A DNA stretch of 22,493 nt, from contig UQXC01000034.1 of assembly GCA_900544995.1 (NCBI GenBank), positions 1 to 22,493 of the forward strand. The letters are read 5' to 3'. A model generated the notes under the pieces. That model had not been told where the DNA came from and made no database searches. It saw only the letters and a list, made by a program, of their open reading frames with translations. The stretch is from an uncultured Collinsella sp. (GTDB lineage Bacteria; Actinomycetota; Coriobacteriia; Coriobacteriales; Coriobacteriaceae). Shown piece after piece: positions 8,833-15,673 of the stretch. Numbering within the stretch: the first letter of the stretch is position 1; each line of letters starts with the position of its first letter. A program made the position numbers and the translations under genes.

Positions 8833-9154
8833 CGATCACCGCCAAACCCGCCAAAAGGCATCGAAGTTGATACTGACATCGGGCATCGCTCGCCCGTTCT
8901 ATGCAATAGGGCAACGCCTGTGGCTTTTGCCCGTAGCAGTTTAGCACACCACCAAACTAAAGCGACAAGACTCTCTGCCAGCGGCGCATTTTTTAGGACG
9001 AGCGCCGTTTTGAAACCGAATGCGCACGCAAGCTCCACGAATATCTGAGACAATGGGCGCCCAAACAAGGCCGTGCCCCGCACCCATCCAAGTTGCAAAG
9101 GCATGTGCCCCTCACGCCTCTTTGCCACGTCTTGCGCAAGAAAGGATCTCCACC
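8833..9154. other. Intergenic region between divergent genes, no gene seen
   Basis: These 322 bases separate the YerC-like gene (minus) from the holin-family gene (plus) and must hold both promoters. No convincing -35/-10 pair was found. Two short inverted repeats are present: GGGCAA...TTGCCC at about 8909-8932, and CGGCGC...GCGCCG near 8984-9009. A reverse-strand open frame through the whole gap has no recognisable domain and no good start signal, so it was not called. Confidence 0.5.
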
Positions 9155-9520
9155 ATGCGCTTTTTGCTCAACTGGCTTTTGACCTCAATCGCCATCGCGA
9201 TCGCAACGTTTCTCGTCCCCGGCATTCAGCCATTCGGCATGGCCGACGCCTGGGTCTGCTTTGCCTTCGTGGGACTGTTCCTCAACATCGTCGACTCGCT
9301 CGTCAAGCCGTTCCTGACGGTCATCTCGCTACCGCTCACTATTATCACGCTTGGTATTTTTCAGCTCGTAGTCAACAGCTTTATGCTCGAGCTGGCCAGC
9401 TACCTGTCGGTCAATCTGCTGGGCGCGGGTATCTCCATTGCCGGCTTTGGATCGGCCTTTATGGGCAGCATCCTGGTATCCATCATGCGCAGCATTCTCG
9501 ATAGCATCGCCAGAAACTAG
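9155..9520 (+). CDS. YvlD/phage holin family 4-type small membrane protein
   Basis: A 121-residue integral membrane protein of the family annotated as phage holin family 4 superfamily II (B. subtilis YvlD). Four hydrophobic segments are visible: LLNWLLTSIAIAIATFLVPGI, WVCFAFVGLFLNIVDSLV, the FLTVISLPLTIITLGIFQLVV segment, and a C-terminal one from about residue 90. The VKPFLTVISLPLTIITLG signature is characteristic. Despite the name, members outside phages are chromosomal genes of unknown role, often linked to envelope stress; nothing phage-like surrounds this copy. The ATG at 9155 was chosen because AAGGA lies 8-12 bases upstream and the protein then starts directly with the family N-terminus; the frame is open further upstream but without support. 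A strong hairpin terminator follows. Confidence 0.9.
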   Translation: MRFLLNWLLTSIAIAIATFLVPGIQPFGMADAWVCFAFVGLFLNIVDSLVKPFLTVISLPLTIITLGIFQLVVNSFMLELASYLSVNLLGAGISIAGFGSAFMGSILVSIMRSILDSIARN

Positions 9521-9556
9521 AACGACCGGATTCGGACCGCCACAACACGCCAAAAG

Positions 9557-9586
9557 AAGGCCGTCCATCGCAACGATGGGCGGCCT
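9557..9586 (+). terminator. Hairpin terminator after the holin-family gene
   Basis: AAGGCCGTCCATCG (9557-9570) pairs with CGATGGGCGGCCTT (9573-9586): a 14-base-pair stem with one G-T pair and a 3-base loop, followed by a T-containing tail (TTGTCATTT). It lies 37 bases after the stop codon. The A-rich bases before the stem could let it act on the other strand as well. Confidence 0.8.
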
Positions 9587-9625
9587 TGTCATTTGCCAAG
9601 CCTCAGAGGGCAAGAAAATCTACCA

Positions 9626-9656
9626 TTTCTACCCCGTCCCCAAATGACGGGTGGGG
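9626..9656. repeat. GGGGACGGGG-containing short inverted repeat at the end of the Rrf2 gene
   Basis: CCCGTC (9633-9638) and GACGGG (9646-9651) can pair, directly after the Rrf2-gene stop codon read on the reverse strand. A moderately T-containing stretch follows on that strand, so it may be a weak terminator. On the reverse strand the sequence contains GGGGACGGGG, resembling the GGGGACGGAG core of family B elsewhere in the window. It is either a diverged member of that group or a coincidence of G-rich sequence. Confidence 0.45.
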
Positions 9657-10085
9657 CTAGATGACGTAGTCGTAGCCCTCGTTGGGGGCAACAAGCGCAT
9701 CGAGCGTCACGCCGTCGAGGTAGTCGTTTATGAGCTTATCCAGGTTCTTCCACACGTCGAGCGTGGGGCACTCATCAGATCGCGAGCAGCCCTTGCAGTC
9801 GCCGTCCAGGCATGCGACCGGCGCCAGGCTACCCTCGGTCAGGCGCAGGATCTCGCCCACCGTGTACTGCTCGGGCGGGCGCGTGAGCACGTAGCCGCCG
9901 CCCTTGCCGCGCATGCCCGAGAGCATATTGGCGCGCACGAGCGTGGCCAAAATGTTCTCCAGATATTTCTCCGAAATCCCCTGACGCGCGGCGATCTCTT
10001 TGAGGGGAATGCGGCCTGCCGCCTGGTGCTCGGCCAGGTCGACCATAACGCGCAGGGCATACCTGCCCTTTGTGGAAACCAACAT
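9657..10085 (-). CDS. Rrf2 family transcriptional regulator with a four-cysteine cluster
   Basis: A 142-residue Rrf2 protein, the family of CymR (cysteine metabolism), IscR (Fe-S synthesis) and NsrR (nitric oxide). The winged helix-turn-helix occupies the N-terminal 65 residues (KGRYALRVMVDLAEH, GISEKYLENILATLV, GKGGGYVLTRP). Cysteines at 92, 97, 100 and 106 lie where IscR and NsrR hold their cluster, so metal or Fe-S sensing is plausible; B. subtilis CymR lacks such a set. It diverges from cysK across a 253-base gap, and in Firmicutes CymR works together with CysK, so control of cysteine synthesis is the leading hypothesis. AAAGG lies about 11 bases before the ATG. Family certain; the CymR-like or IscR-like role is inferred from context. 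Confidence 0.94.
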   Translation of the reverse strand: MLVSTKGRYALRVMVDLAEHQAAGRIPLKEIAARQGISEKYLENILATLVRANMLSGMRGKGGGYVLTRPPEQYTVGEILRLTEGSLAPVACLDGDCKGCSRSDECPTLDVWKNLDKLINDYLDGVTLDALVAPNEGYDYVI

Positions 10086-10116
10086 ATATATTGCTGCCTT
10101 TCGGTCTTTTAATCCG

Positions 10117-10149
10117 TAGAAATTCTAGCCGAAATATTGATTTTGAAAA
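10117..10149 (-). promoter_or_regulatory. Putative promoter of the Rrf2 regulator gene with an overlapping palindrome
   Basis: On the reverse strand a -10-like TAGAAT (10127-10122) lies 16 bases after a weak -35, TTTTCA (10149-10144). The -10 overlaps the palindrome TAGAA-A-TTCTA (10117-10127), which could be an autoregulatory site. Only hexamer matches and position support this. Confidence 0.35.
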
Positions 10150-10202
10150 TACCTATTCCCGTCAAGCTGGTTAATCGACTCGTAATAATCTTCTATTTCC
10201 TA

Positions 10203-10231
10203 TTGCGTTACTAGGGTTTTGTGTCTACTAT
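10203..10231 (+). promoter_or_regulatory. cysK promoter
   Basis: TTGCGT (10203-10208) and TACTAT (10226-10231) are separated by exactly 17 bases, a good match to a housekeeping sigma promoter. Transcription would start near 10237-10239, at the first base of the inverted repeat described next, leaving a leader of about 100 bases before the cysK ATG. Confidence 0.65.
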
Positions 10232-10238
10232 GCTTGCC

Positions 10239-10282
10239 AACAGCAAGACGGACAACCTATAGGGTTTATAGGTTTTGCTGTT
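10239..10282 (+). promoter_or_regulatory. Hairpin or operator at the predicted 5' end of the cysK transcript
   Basis: AACAGCAA (10239-10246) pairs with TTGCTGTT (10275-10282), and inside it AACCTATA (10254-10261) pairs with TATAGGTT (10267-10274). The left side has a 7-base bulge (10247-10253), the right side none, and the loop is 5 bases. The repeat starts at the predicted transcription start. It could act as DNA (an operator for the neighbouring Rrf2 protein) or as RNA (a stabilising or regulatory leader). A shorter second hairpin, ACCGT...ACGGT, follows at about 10290-10306. Confidence 0.6.
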
Positions 10283-10338
10283 ACACACACCGTAAAACCA
10301 CACGGTATCCAGGCATTTGAACACTTTGGAGGTTCACC

Positions 10339-11277
<939 letters not shown>

Positions 11278-11375
11278 GGTCTGTCGCCCATAGGTTGAGC
11301 CCAGGACGAACCGGTCTCCTCTCTCCCGGCAGTCTGAGCCCATCCCATCAGGGCGTCCCACGAGTCGTCCGAACT

Positions 11376-11384
11376 TGCTACAAT
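11376..11384 (+). promoter_or_regulatory. Candidate extended -10 promoter for mnmA
   Basis: TGCTACAAT is an extended -10 (TG-N-TACAAT). No -35 is seen, which extended -10 promoters can do without. The start of transcription would fall inside the left arm of the terminator hairpin at 11389-11416, an unusual overlap. The match could also be chance. Confidence 0.4.
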
Positions 11385-11388
11385 GTCT

Positions 11389-11427
11389 GCGGCGCGGAAC
11401 CAGCCTCCCGCGCCGCTTTTCTTTTTT
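11389..11427 (+). terminator. Rho-independent terminator between cysK and mnmA
   Basis: GCGGCGCGG (11389-11397) pairs perfectly with CCGCGCCGC (11408-11416), with a 10-base loop, followed by TTTTCTTTTTT (11417-11427). It ends transcription from cysK, 112 bases after its stop. It also lies 29 bases before the mnmA ATG, so it would be at the very start of any mnmA transcript begun at 11376-11384. Confidence 0.85.
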
Positions 11428-11456
11428 GGCCACATGCCACCAAGGAGAACCTCCCC

Positions 11457-12557
11457 ATGCACAACAAGCGCGTGCTCGTCGCCATGAGCGGCGGCGTCGA
11501 TTCCAGCGTGACCGCGTATCTGCTCAAGCGCCAGGGCTACGAATGCGTCGGCGCCACCATGCGCCTCACCTGCCCCGCGCCCGATCCCGTCACGGGCATG
11601 AGCAAGGTCGACCGCGACATCGCCGACGCGAAGGCCGTCGCCGAGCGCCTGGGGATACCCCACCATGTGCTCGACCTGCAGCAGACCTTCGACCGCAATG
11701 TTATCGAGCGCTTCGTGACCGCCTATCAGGAGGGGCTGACGCCCAATCCGTGCATCATCTGCAACCGCCATATTAAGTTTGGCGCGCTGCTCGATGCGGC
11801 ACTCGATATGGGCTGCGACTACATCGCCACAGGCCACTACGCCAAAACGAGTCAGGCGTCCGACGGAACCTGGCAGTTGCATCGCGGCGAGGACCCCAAA
11901 AAGGACCAGAGTTACTTTTTGTATTCGCTCACGCAAGAGCGCCTGGCACGCACAATCTTTCCGCTGGCAGGCCTGGCCAAGGAGCACGACGTGCGCCGCA
12001 TTGCCGCCGAGCAGGGCTTCATCAACGCCAAGAAGGCCGAAAGCGAGGATATCTGCTTTATTCCGGACGGCGACTACGCGGGCTATATCGAGCGCCGCTG
12101 CGGACATTCCGCTGCACCGGGCGACATTGTGTGGCGCGACGGCAGCGTGGTCGGACGCCATAACGGCGCGCTGCGCTATACCATAGGCCAGCGCAAGGGT
12201 CTGGGCGTCGCGATGGCGCACCCCGTGTACGTAACGGGCGTCGACGCCGTCAACAACATTGTGCATCTGGGCGAGGTCGAGGACCTGACGGCCACAGCGC
12301 TCACGGCCGATGAGTGGATCTGGAGTGCCCCTGCCGACCGCATGGAAGCAGAGCTCACGTCCGGCGGCATTCGTGTGGGCGCCAAGTACCGCTACCGTCA
12401 GAAAGACCAGGCAGCGACCCTTACGCGCGGCGAAGACGGGCAAATGCTGCTGACTTTTGACGAGCCGCAGCGAGCCATCGCCCCCGGCCAGGCCGTTGTA
12501 GTCTATCGCGGCGACATCGTCCTGGGCGGCGGTACCGTTACGGCAGCTATCAAGTAG
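11457..12557 (+). CDS. mnmA: tRNA-specific 2-thiouridylase MnmA
   Basis: MnmA puts sulfur on the wobble uridine (U34) of tRNAs for Lys, Glu and Gln, using ATP and a persulfide passed on from a cysteine desulfurase. The 366-residue protein has the PP-loop SGGVDSS (residues 11-17), the catalytic cysteine C99 in NPCIICNRHIKF, the second catalytic cysteine C200 in SEDICFIPDGDY, and the conserved ATGHYAK and KDQSYFLYSL segments. The ATG at 11457 was chosen over earlier in-frame codons because AAGGAG lies 8 bases upstream and the protein then starts just before the PP-loop strand. It follows cysK, a cysteine and so sulfur supplier, but a strong terminator separates them. It converges on the M42 peptidase gene with a perfect palindrome between. 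Confidence 0.97.
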   Translation: MHNKRVLVAMSGGVDSSVTAYLLKRQGYECVGATMRLTCPAPDPVTGMSKVDRDIADAKAVAERLGIPHHVLDLQQTFDRNVIERFVTAYQEGLTPNPCIICNRHIKFGALLDAALDMGCDYIATGHYAKTSQASDGTWQLHRGEDPKKDQSYFLYSLTQERLARTIFPLAGLAKEHDVRRIAAEQGFINAKKAESEDICFIPDGDYAGYIERRCGHSAAPGDIVWRDGSVVGRHNGALRYTIGQRKGLGVAMAHPVYVTGVDAVNNIVHLGEVEDLTATALTADEWIWSAPADRMEAELTSGGIRVGAKYRYRQKDQAATLTRGEDGQMLLTFDEPQRAIAPGQAVVVYRGDIVLGGGTVTAAIK

Positions 12558-12571
12558 TCCCATCCCCTTCA

Positions 12572-12642
12572 TAAGTTGCGGTGAAATAGGGACTGTTTAA
12601 GCGTTTCAGGCCGCTAAACAGTCCCTATTTCACCGCAACTTA
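12572..12642. repeat. Palindromic intergenic repeat, family A, copy 2 (perfect 28-base-pair arms)
   Basis: The arms at 12572-12599 and 12615-12642 are perfect inverted copies of 28 bases around a 15-base loop. The outer 16 bases, AGTTGCGGTGAAATAG, are the same as in copy 1 at 1429-1497; the inner 10 bases of the stem differ from that copy but are self-complementary here. It lies between the convergent mnmA and M42 genes, where a two-way terminator would be expected, but neither strand has a T run after the stem. Confidence 0.9.
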
Positions 12643-12650
12643 GAGAGGAC

Positions 12651-12684
12651 GGCCTCGGTCGGCACTGCTGTGTCAGCCGAGGCC
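12651..12684 (-). terminator. Possible terminator of the M42 peptidase gene
   Basis: GGCCTCGG (12651-12658) pairs with CCGAGGCC (12677-12684), 10 bases after the M42 stop codon in its direction of reading. The tail on the reverse strand (GTCCTCTCT) is only partly T-rich, so termination may depend on the family A hairpin just beyond. Confidence 0.5.
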
Positions 12685-12693
12685 GCTACATCG

Positions 12694-13737
12694 TTAGCGC
12701 TGGACGTAGGCGCGAACCAGCTCAAAGGTGTTGCGCACGCCGTCCATGTGGCTGCGCTCGTAGTTGTGGCTCGCGTACACACCGGGGCCGATCAGGCCGT
12801 GACGGATGTCGTAGCCGGCAGAAAGCGTGGCCTCAACGTCCGAGCCGTAATGCGGGTACACGTCGATCGCGTAGTCGAGCTCCAGCTCGCGCGCGATATT
12901 GGACAGCGTGGTCACCAGATCGTAGTTATAGGGGCCACCCGAATCCTTGGCGCAGATCGACACCATGCGCTCGGTGCAGCCCAGGTCGTCGCCCACGCAG
13001 CCCATGTCAACGCTGATCATCTCGCGCGTGTCGGCCGGCACGAAAGCGCCGCCGTGGCCGACCTCCTCGTACACGGTAAAGAGCAGCGACACCTTGCGCG
13101 AAAGCGTCACCTCGCCGTCAGCAACGGCACGGGCCAGACCCAGCAGAATCGACGCCGACAGCTTGTCATCCAGGAAGCGGCTCTTAATGTAGCCACTCTC
13201 CGTCACCGTCGTGCGAGGATCCATAGCGATGATGTCGCCAGTCTGAATACCCAGCTCGAGCACATCGTCCTTGCTGTCGACGTTCTCGTCGAGCAGGATC
13301 TCCATGTTCTTCTCGATGGCCTTGACCGGCTCGTCGGCCACGTGCGCCGAAGGCTCGGTATTGAGGACCACGCCCGTGTACACATTGCCGTCACGCGTGT
13401 AGACGGTGCAGTTCTCGCCATCGGCCGTAGACCACTGGTGCCCACCAAGCGTCGTGGGACGCAGGCGGCCATTGTCCTTAATGGAGCGCACCATGGCGCC
13501 CAGGGTATCGACATGGCTCGCCAACACAAGTGGCTCGCCCTCGCCGCCAAGCTCAACCAGCACGTTACCTTTATTGGAGCGCTCGGGCCCAAAGCCCATA
13601 TCGCGCAACGTCTCCATCAGATAATCAGTAGCCGCACGAGTAAACCCCGTAGGCGAAGCGATAGAAGTCAGCGTCTTAAGCTGTCCTGCGATATAGGAGA
13701 GCGTCTCCTCTAGAGAAGCATCAACATTAGAAGTCAT
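12694..13737 (-). CDS. M42 family metallopeptidase (glutamyl/deblocking aminopeptidase-like)
   Basis: A 347-residue cytosolic aminopeptidase of MEROPS family M42, relatives of which form dodecameric tetrahedral particles with a two-metal site. The metal ligands can be followed: H75 and D77 in ASHVDTLGAMV, the bridging aspartate in RFLDDKLSAS, the catalytic glutamate pair in VYEEVGHGGA, the aspartate in ISVDMGC, and the late histidine in GVYASHNYERSHMDG. The frame also has an ATG two codons earlier (13743), but GGAAGG overlaps that codon, while it is 6 bases from the ATG at 13737; 13737 is therefore preferred. The family was once annotated as endoglucanase, which is not supported. Substrate preference cannot be read from the sequence. 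Confidence 0.93.
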   Translation of the reverse strand: MTSNVDASLEETLSYIAGQLKTLTSIASPTGFTRAATDYLMETLRDMGFGPERSNKGNVLVELGGEGEPLVLASHVDTLGAMVRSIKDNGRLRPTTLGGHQWSTADGENCTVYTRDGNVYTGVVLNTEPSAHVADEPVKAIEKNMEILLDENVDSKDDVLELGIQTGDIIAMDPRTTVTESGYIKSRFLDDKLSASILLGLARAVADGEVTLSRKVSLLFTVYEEVGHGGAFVPADTREMISVDMGCVGDDLGCTERMVSICAKDSGGPYNYDLVTTLSNIARELELDYAIDVYPHYGSDVEATLSAGYDIRHGLIGPGVYASHNYERSHMDGVRNTFELVRAYVQR

Positions 13738-13773
13738 ATGCATCCTTCCAAGTAAAACTAAGACCGAGTCCCG

Positions 13774-13854
13774 ATTTTAACCGTTCTGCACGTGCAATGC
13801 CCCAGGAGCCGAGCCGACTCCAGACGTCCCCGCACCGGTTTTGTGCACGTGCAC
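13774..13854 (-). promoter_or_regulatory. Putative M42 promoter with two TGCACGTGCA palindromes
   Basis: A -10-like TAAAAT on the reverse strand (13779-13774) is followed upstream by the perfect palindrome TGCACGTGCA at 13787-13796, where a -10/-35 spacer would be. A second copy, extended to GTGCACGTGCAC, is at 13843-13854; the centres are 57 bases apart. Two copies of a 10-base palindrome upstream of one gene suggest a dimeric DNA-binding protein. No good -35 hexamer is present, which would fit an activated promoter. Confidence 0.45.
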
Positions 13855-13913
13855 GGTTTACAATCCCAATCTTGCATAAATCCTATCGGTATCTGCATAG
13901 AAATGAGGCATCT

Positions 13914-14242
13914 TTTTGCTTCGTCTCAGGGTGCCCCACCTTGGGCCGTGCAAAAAACGGAGTATTCAGCACCGTGGGCCCCAACAGCCCCATCGCGAAC
14001 GACAAAACGACGCGGTTACAGCAGTGTTGCAGGTCGTCGCAAAGCAAAAACTCAGTAACAACCCCCTCCGCTCATCGATAGCCCACCTACAATGGCTGTC
14101 GATAGGCGCCTGCGGGCCACTACGGCCCATTAACAACGTTATGCATTTTTAAGAGCTTGCTGAATACTCCCAAAAATGCACGCAGGGAAGTGCACCACCT
14201 ATCCGCAGCGGGCAGTACGCCTTGGTTTTGTCCGTCTCAGGG
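13914..14242. repeat. Direct repeats TTTTG-N2/3-CGTCTCAGGG flanking the 232-base inverted-repeat element
   Basis: The unit occurs at 13914-13931 and at 14226-14242 in the same orientation: TTTTG, then 3 or 2 bases, then CGTCTCAGGG. The pair brackets the inverted-repeat region at 13949-14180. They might mark an inserted or duplicated segment, or be separate copies of a dispersed motif. The span given includes the unique sequence between the two copies. Confidence 0.55.
13949..14180. repeat. 232-base region bounded by inverted TGCA-N6-GGAGTATTCAGCA copies
   Basis: Left copy at 13949-13971 (plus), right copy at 14158-14180 (minus): both read TGCA, six bases, GGAGTATTCAGCA, 17 of 23 positions identical, pointing inwards. 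The right copy lies in the 5' half of a hairpin with the 9-base stem TGCATTTTT/AAAAATGCA (14142-14150 and 14172-14180). The left copy is enclosed by shorter GTGC/GCAC and TTGGG/CCCAA pairings. There is no credible coding frame inside. It may be a miniature inverted-repeat element without a transposase, or two copies of a hairpin RNA motif facing each other. Confidence 0.6.
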
Positions 14243-14256
14243 CATCGACGCAGCAC

Positions 14257-14288
14257 AAAAAGCCCCGCCGTGCGTAGCACGGCGGGGC
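14257..14288 (-). terminator. Rho-independent terminator of fucO
   Basis: GCCCCGCCGTGC (14262-14273) and GCACGGCGGGGC (14277-14288) form a perfect 12-base-pair stem with a 3-base loop. Read on the reverse strand it is followed by TTTTT (the A run at 14257-14261). It lies about 55 bases after the fucO stop. Confidence 0.9.
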
Positions 14289-14341
14289 CAGCGGCAAGTC
14301 AAAAGACCATACACCTACGGGCGAAGGGCCACCAAACTGAG

Positions 14342-15508
14342 CTAGGCAGCCGGGCAGATCTTCTTGAAGAGCTCGATGACGTCGTCGAGCGTCGCCTCGC
14401 GCGGGTTACCCGGGAAGCAGGCGTCGGCCATGGCGTCCTTGGCCAGGACCTCGATCTCGTCGGCCTTCATGGCCTCGCAGACGTGCGGGATGTTCACGTC
14501 GGCGGAAAGCTGCTTGACGGCGGCGATAGCGGCGTCGGCAGCCTCGTCGGTGCTCATGCCCGTGGTGTCAACGCCCATGGCGACGGCAACCTTGGCCAGG
14601 CGCTCGGCGCAAACCGGCTTGTTGAACTCCATGGCGATCGGCAGCAGCATGGCGCAAGCGACGCCGTGCGGGGTGTCGTAGTGAGCGGACAGGGTGTGCG
14701 CCATTGCGTGGTCGATGCCCAGGCCAACGTTGGAGAAGCCCATGCCGGCGACATACTGGCCAAGGGCCATGCCCTCGCGGCCGGAGCCGGGCTGGCCGGA
14801 CTTGGCCTCGGCGACAGAGTCGCGCAGGTTCTCGCTGATCAGCTTAATGGCCTCAAAGTGGAACATGTCGGAGAGCTCCCAAGCGCCCTTGGTGGTGTAG
14901 CCCTCGATGGCGTGGGTCAGAGCGTCCATGCCAGTGGAAGCGGTCAGGCCGGCGGGCATGGAAGCCATCATGTCGGGATCGACGACGGCGACCTCGGGGG
15001 CGTCGTTGGTGTCGACGCACACGAACTTGCGGACCTTCTCGGGGTCAGTGATGACGTAGTTGATGGTCACCTCGGCGGCGGTACCGGCGGTCGTCGGCAC
15101 AGCGATGGTGAACACGGCATGGTTCTTAGTGGGAGCAACGCCCTCGAGGCTGCGGACATCGGCGAACTCGGGGTTGTTGATGATGATGCCGATAGCCTTG
15201 GCGGTATCCATGGAGGAGCCGCCGCCGATAGTCACGATAGCGTCAGCCTCGGCGGCTTTGAAGGCCTCGACGCCGTCCTTGACGTTCTGGATAGTGGGGT
15301 TGGGCTTGATCTCGGAGTAGAGGCTCCAAGCGATGCCGGCGGCGTCGAGCTCGTCGGTCACCTTAGCGGTAACGCCAAACTTAACCAGATCGGGGTCGGA
15401 GCAGACGAAGATCTTCTTGTAGCCGCGACGCTGGAGCTCGCCGGGGATCTCCTTGATGGCGCCGGAACCATGATAAGAAATGGTGTTGAGAACGAAACGA
15501 TTAGCCAT
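14342..15508 (-). CDS. fucO: Lactaldehyde reductase / propanediol oxidoreductase (iron-dependent group III alcohol dehydrogenase)
   Basis: FucO reduces L-lactaldehyde from fucose or rhamnose breakdown to 1,2-propanediol with NADH, recycling NAD+ under anaerobic conditions. The 388 residues closely resemble E. coli FucO: the NAD-binding GGGSSMDTAKAIGI, the long near-identical segments NNPEFADVRSLEG, TTAGTAAEVTINYVITD and ALTHAIEGY, and metal ligands in GIDHAMAHTLSAHYDTPHG. The ATG at 15508 begins MANRFVLN, like the E. coli start, and has GGAGG 6 bases upstream; the frame is open 14 codons further without such support. No fucose or rhamnose genes are adjacent. A LacI-operator-like palindrome lies about 100 bases upstream, and a strong terminator follows. 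Related iron alcohol dehydrogenases for other aldehydes are possible, but the FucO match is close. Confidence 0.92.
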   Translation of the reverse strand: MANRFVLNTISYHGSGAIKEIPGELQRRGYKKIFVCSDPDLVKFGVTAKVTDELDAAGIAWSLYSEIKPNPTIQNVKDGVEAFKAAEADAIVTIGGGSSMDTAKAIGIIINNPEFADVRSLEGVAPTKNHAVFTIAVPTTAGTAAEVTINYVITDPEKVRKFVCVDTNDAPEVAVVDPDMMASMPAGLTASTGMDALTHAIEGYTTKGAWELSDMFHFEAIKLISENLRDSVAEAKSGQPGSGREGMALGQYVAGMGFSNVGLGIDHAMAHTLSAHYDTPHGVACAMLLPIAMEFNKPVCAERLAKVAVAMGVDTTGMSTDEAADAAIAAVKQLSADVNIPHVCEAMKADEIEVLAKDAMADACFPGNPREATLDDVIELFKKICPAA

Positions 15509-15606
15509 TGATAGCCTCCCATCGTGTGCGGGGCACCCATTACGCCCCACGCTATAAGTCCCATCCTAACGCTTTTGAAACGAAAAACACGTGAGAACGT
15601 CAAAAT

Positions 15607-15624
15607 TGTTAAAGCGTTTCAACA
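15607..15624 (-). promoter_or_regulatory. LacI-family-like operator upstream of fucO
   Basis: TGTTAAAGCGTTTCAACA is an 18-base near-palindrome centred on CG, with seven of nine half-site positions symmetrical. This is the general form of LacI/GalR-family operators. It lies about 100 bases before the fucO ATG. A further TTTTGAAACG half-site-like sequence is seen near 15577-15586, closer to the gene. No regulator gene is in the window, so this rests on sequence form alone. Confidence 0.5.
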
Positions 15625-15631
15625 GATGATG

Positions 15632-15670
15632 AAAAATAATGCGGCAAAGGGACAGCCCCTTTGCCGCATT
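15632..15670 (-). terminator. Rho-independent terminator of the DUF1275 gene
   Basis: A perfect 14-base-pair stem (15638-15651 with 15657-15670) with a 5-base loop begins 3 bases after the DUF1275 stop codon. On the reverse strand the stem is followed by ATTATTTTT (the A-rich stretch at 15632-15636). Confidence 0.88.
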
Positions 15671-15673
15671 CGG

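Noticed and set aside
8829..9128. Reverse-strand frame in the gap between the YerC-like and holin-family genes
   Set aside because: No recognisable domain, overlaps the YerC start, no ribosome binding site; treated as intergenic.
9155..9520. Holin-family gene as a sign of a prophage
   Set aside because: No lysin, structural, integrase or other phage gene nearby; this family has many chromosomal members.
13744..14341. Possible tRNA, riboswitch or small protein in the 600-base gap
   Set aside because: No cloverleaf or known riboswitch core was found by eye, and the short open frames lack start signals and homology; only repeats, operator-like palindromes and the fucO terminator are supported.
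14222..15511. 429-codon plus-strand open frame opposite fucO
   Set aside because: Gly/Val/Asp-rich antisense of a conserved dehydrogenase; a frame shadow.
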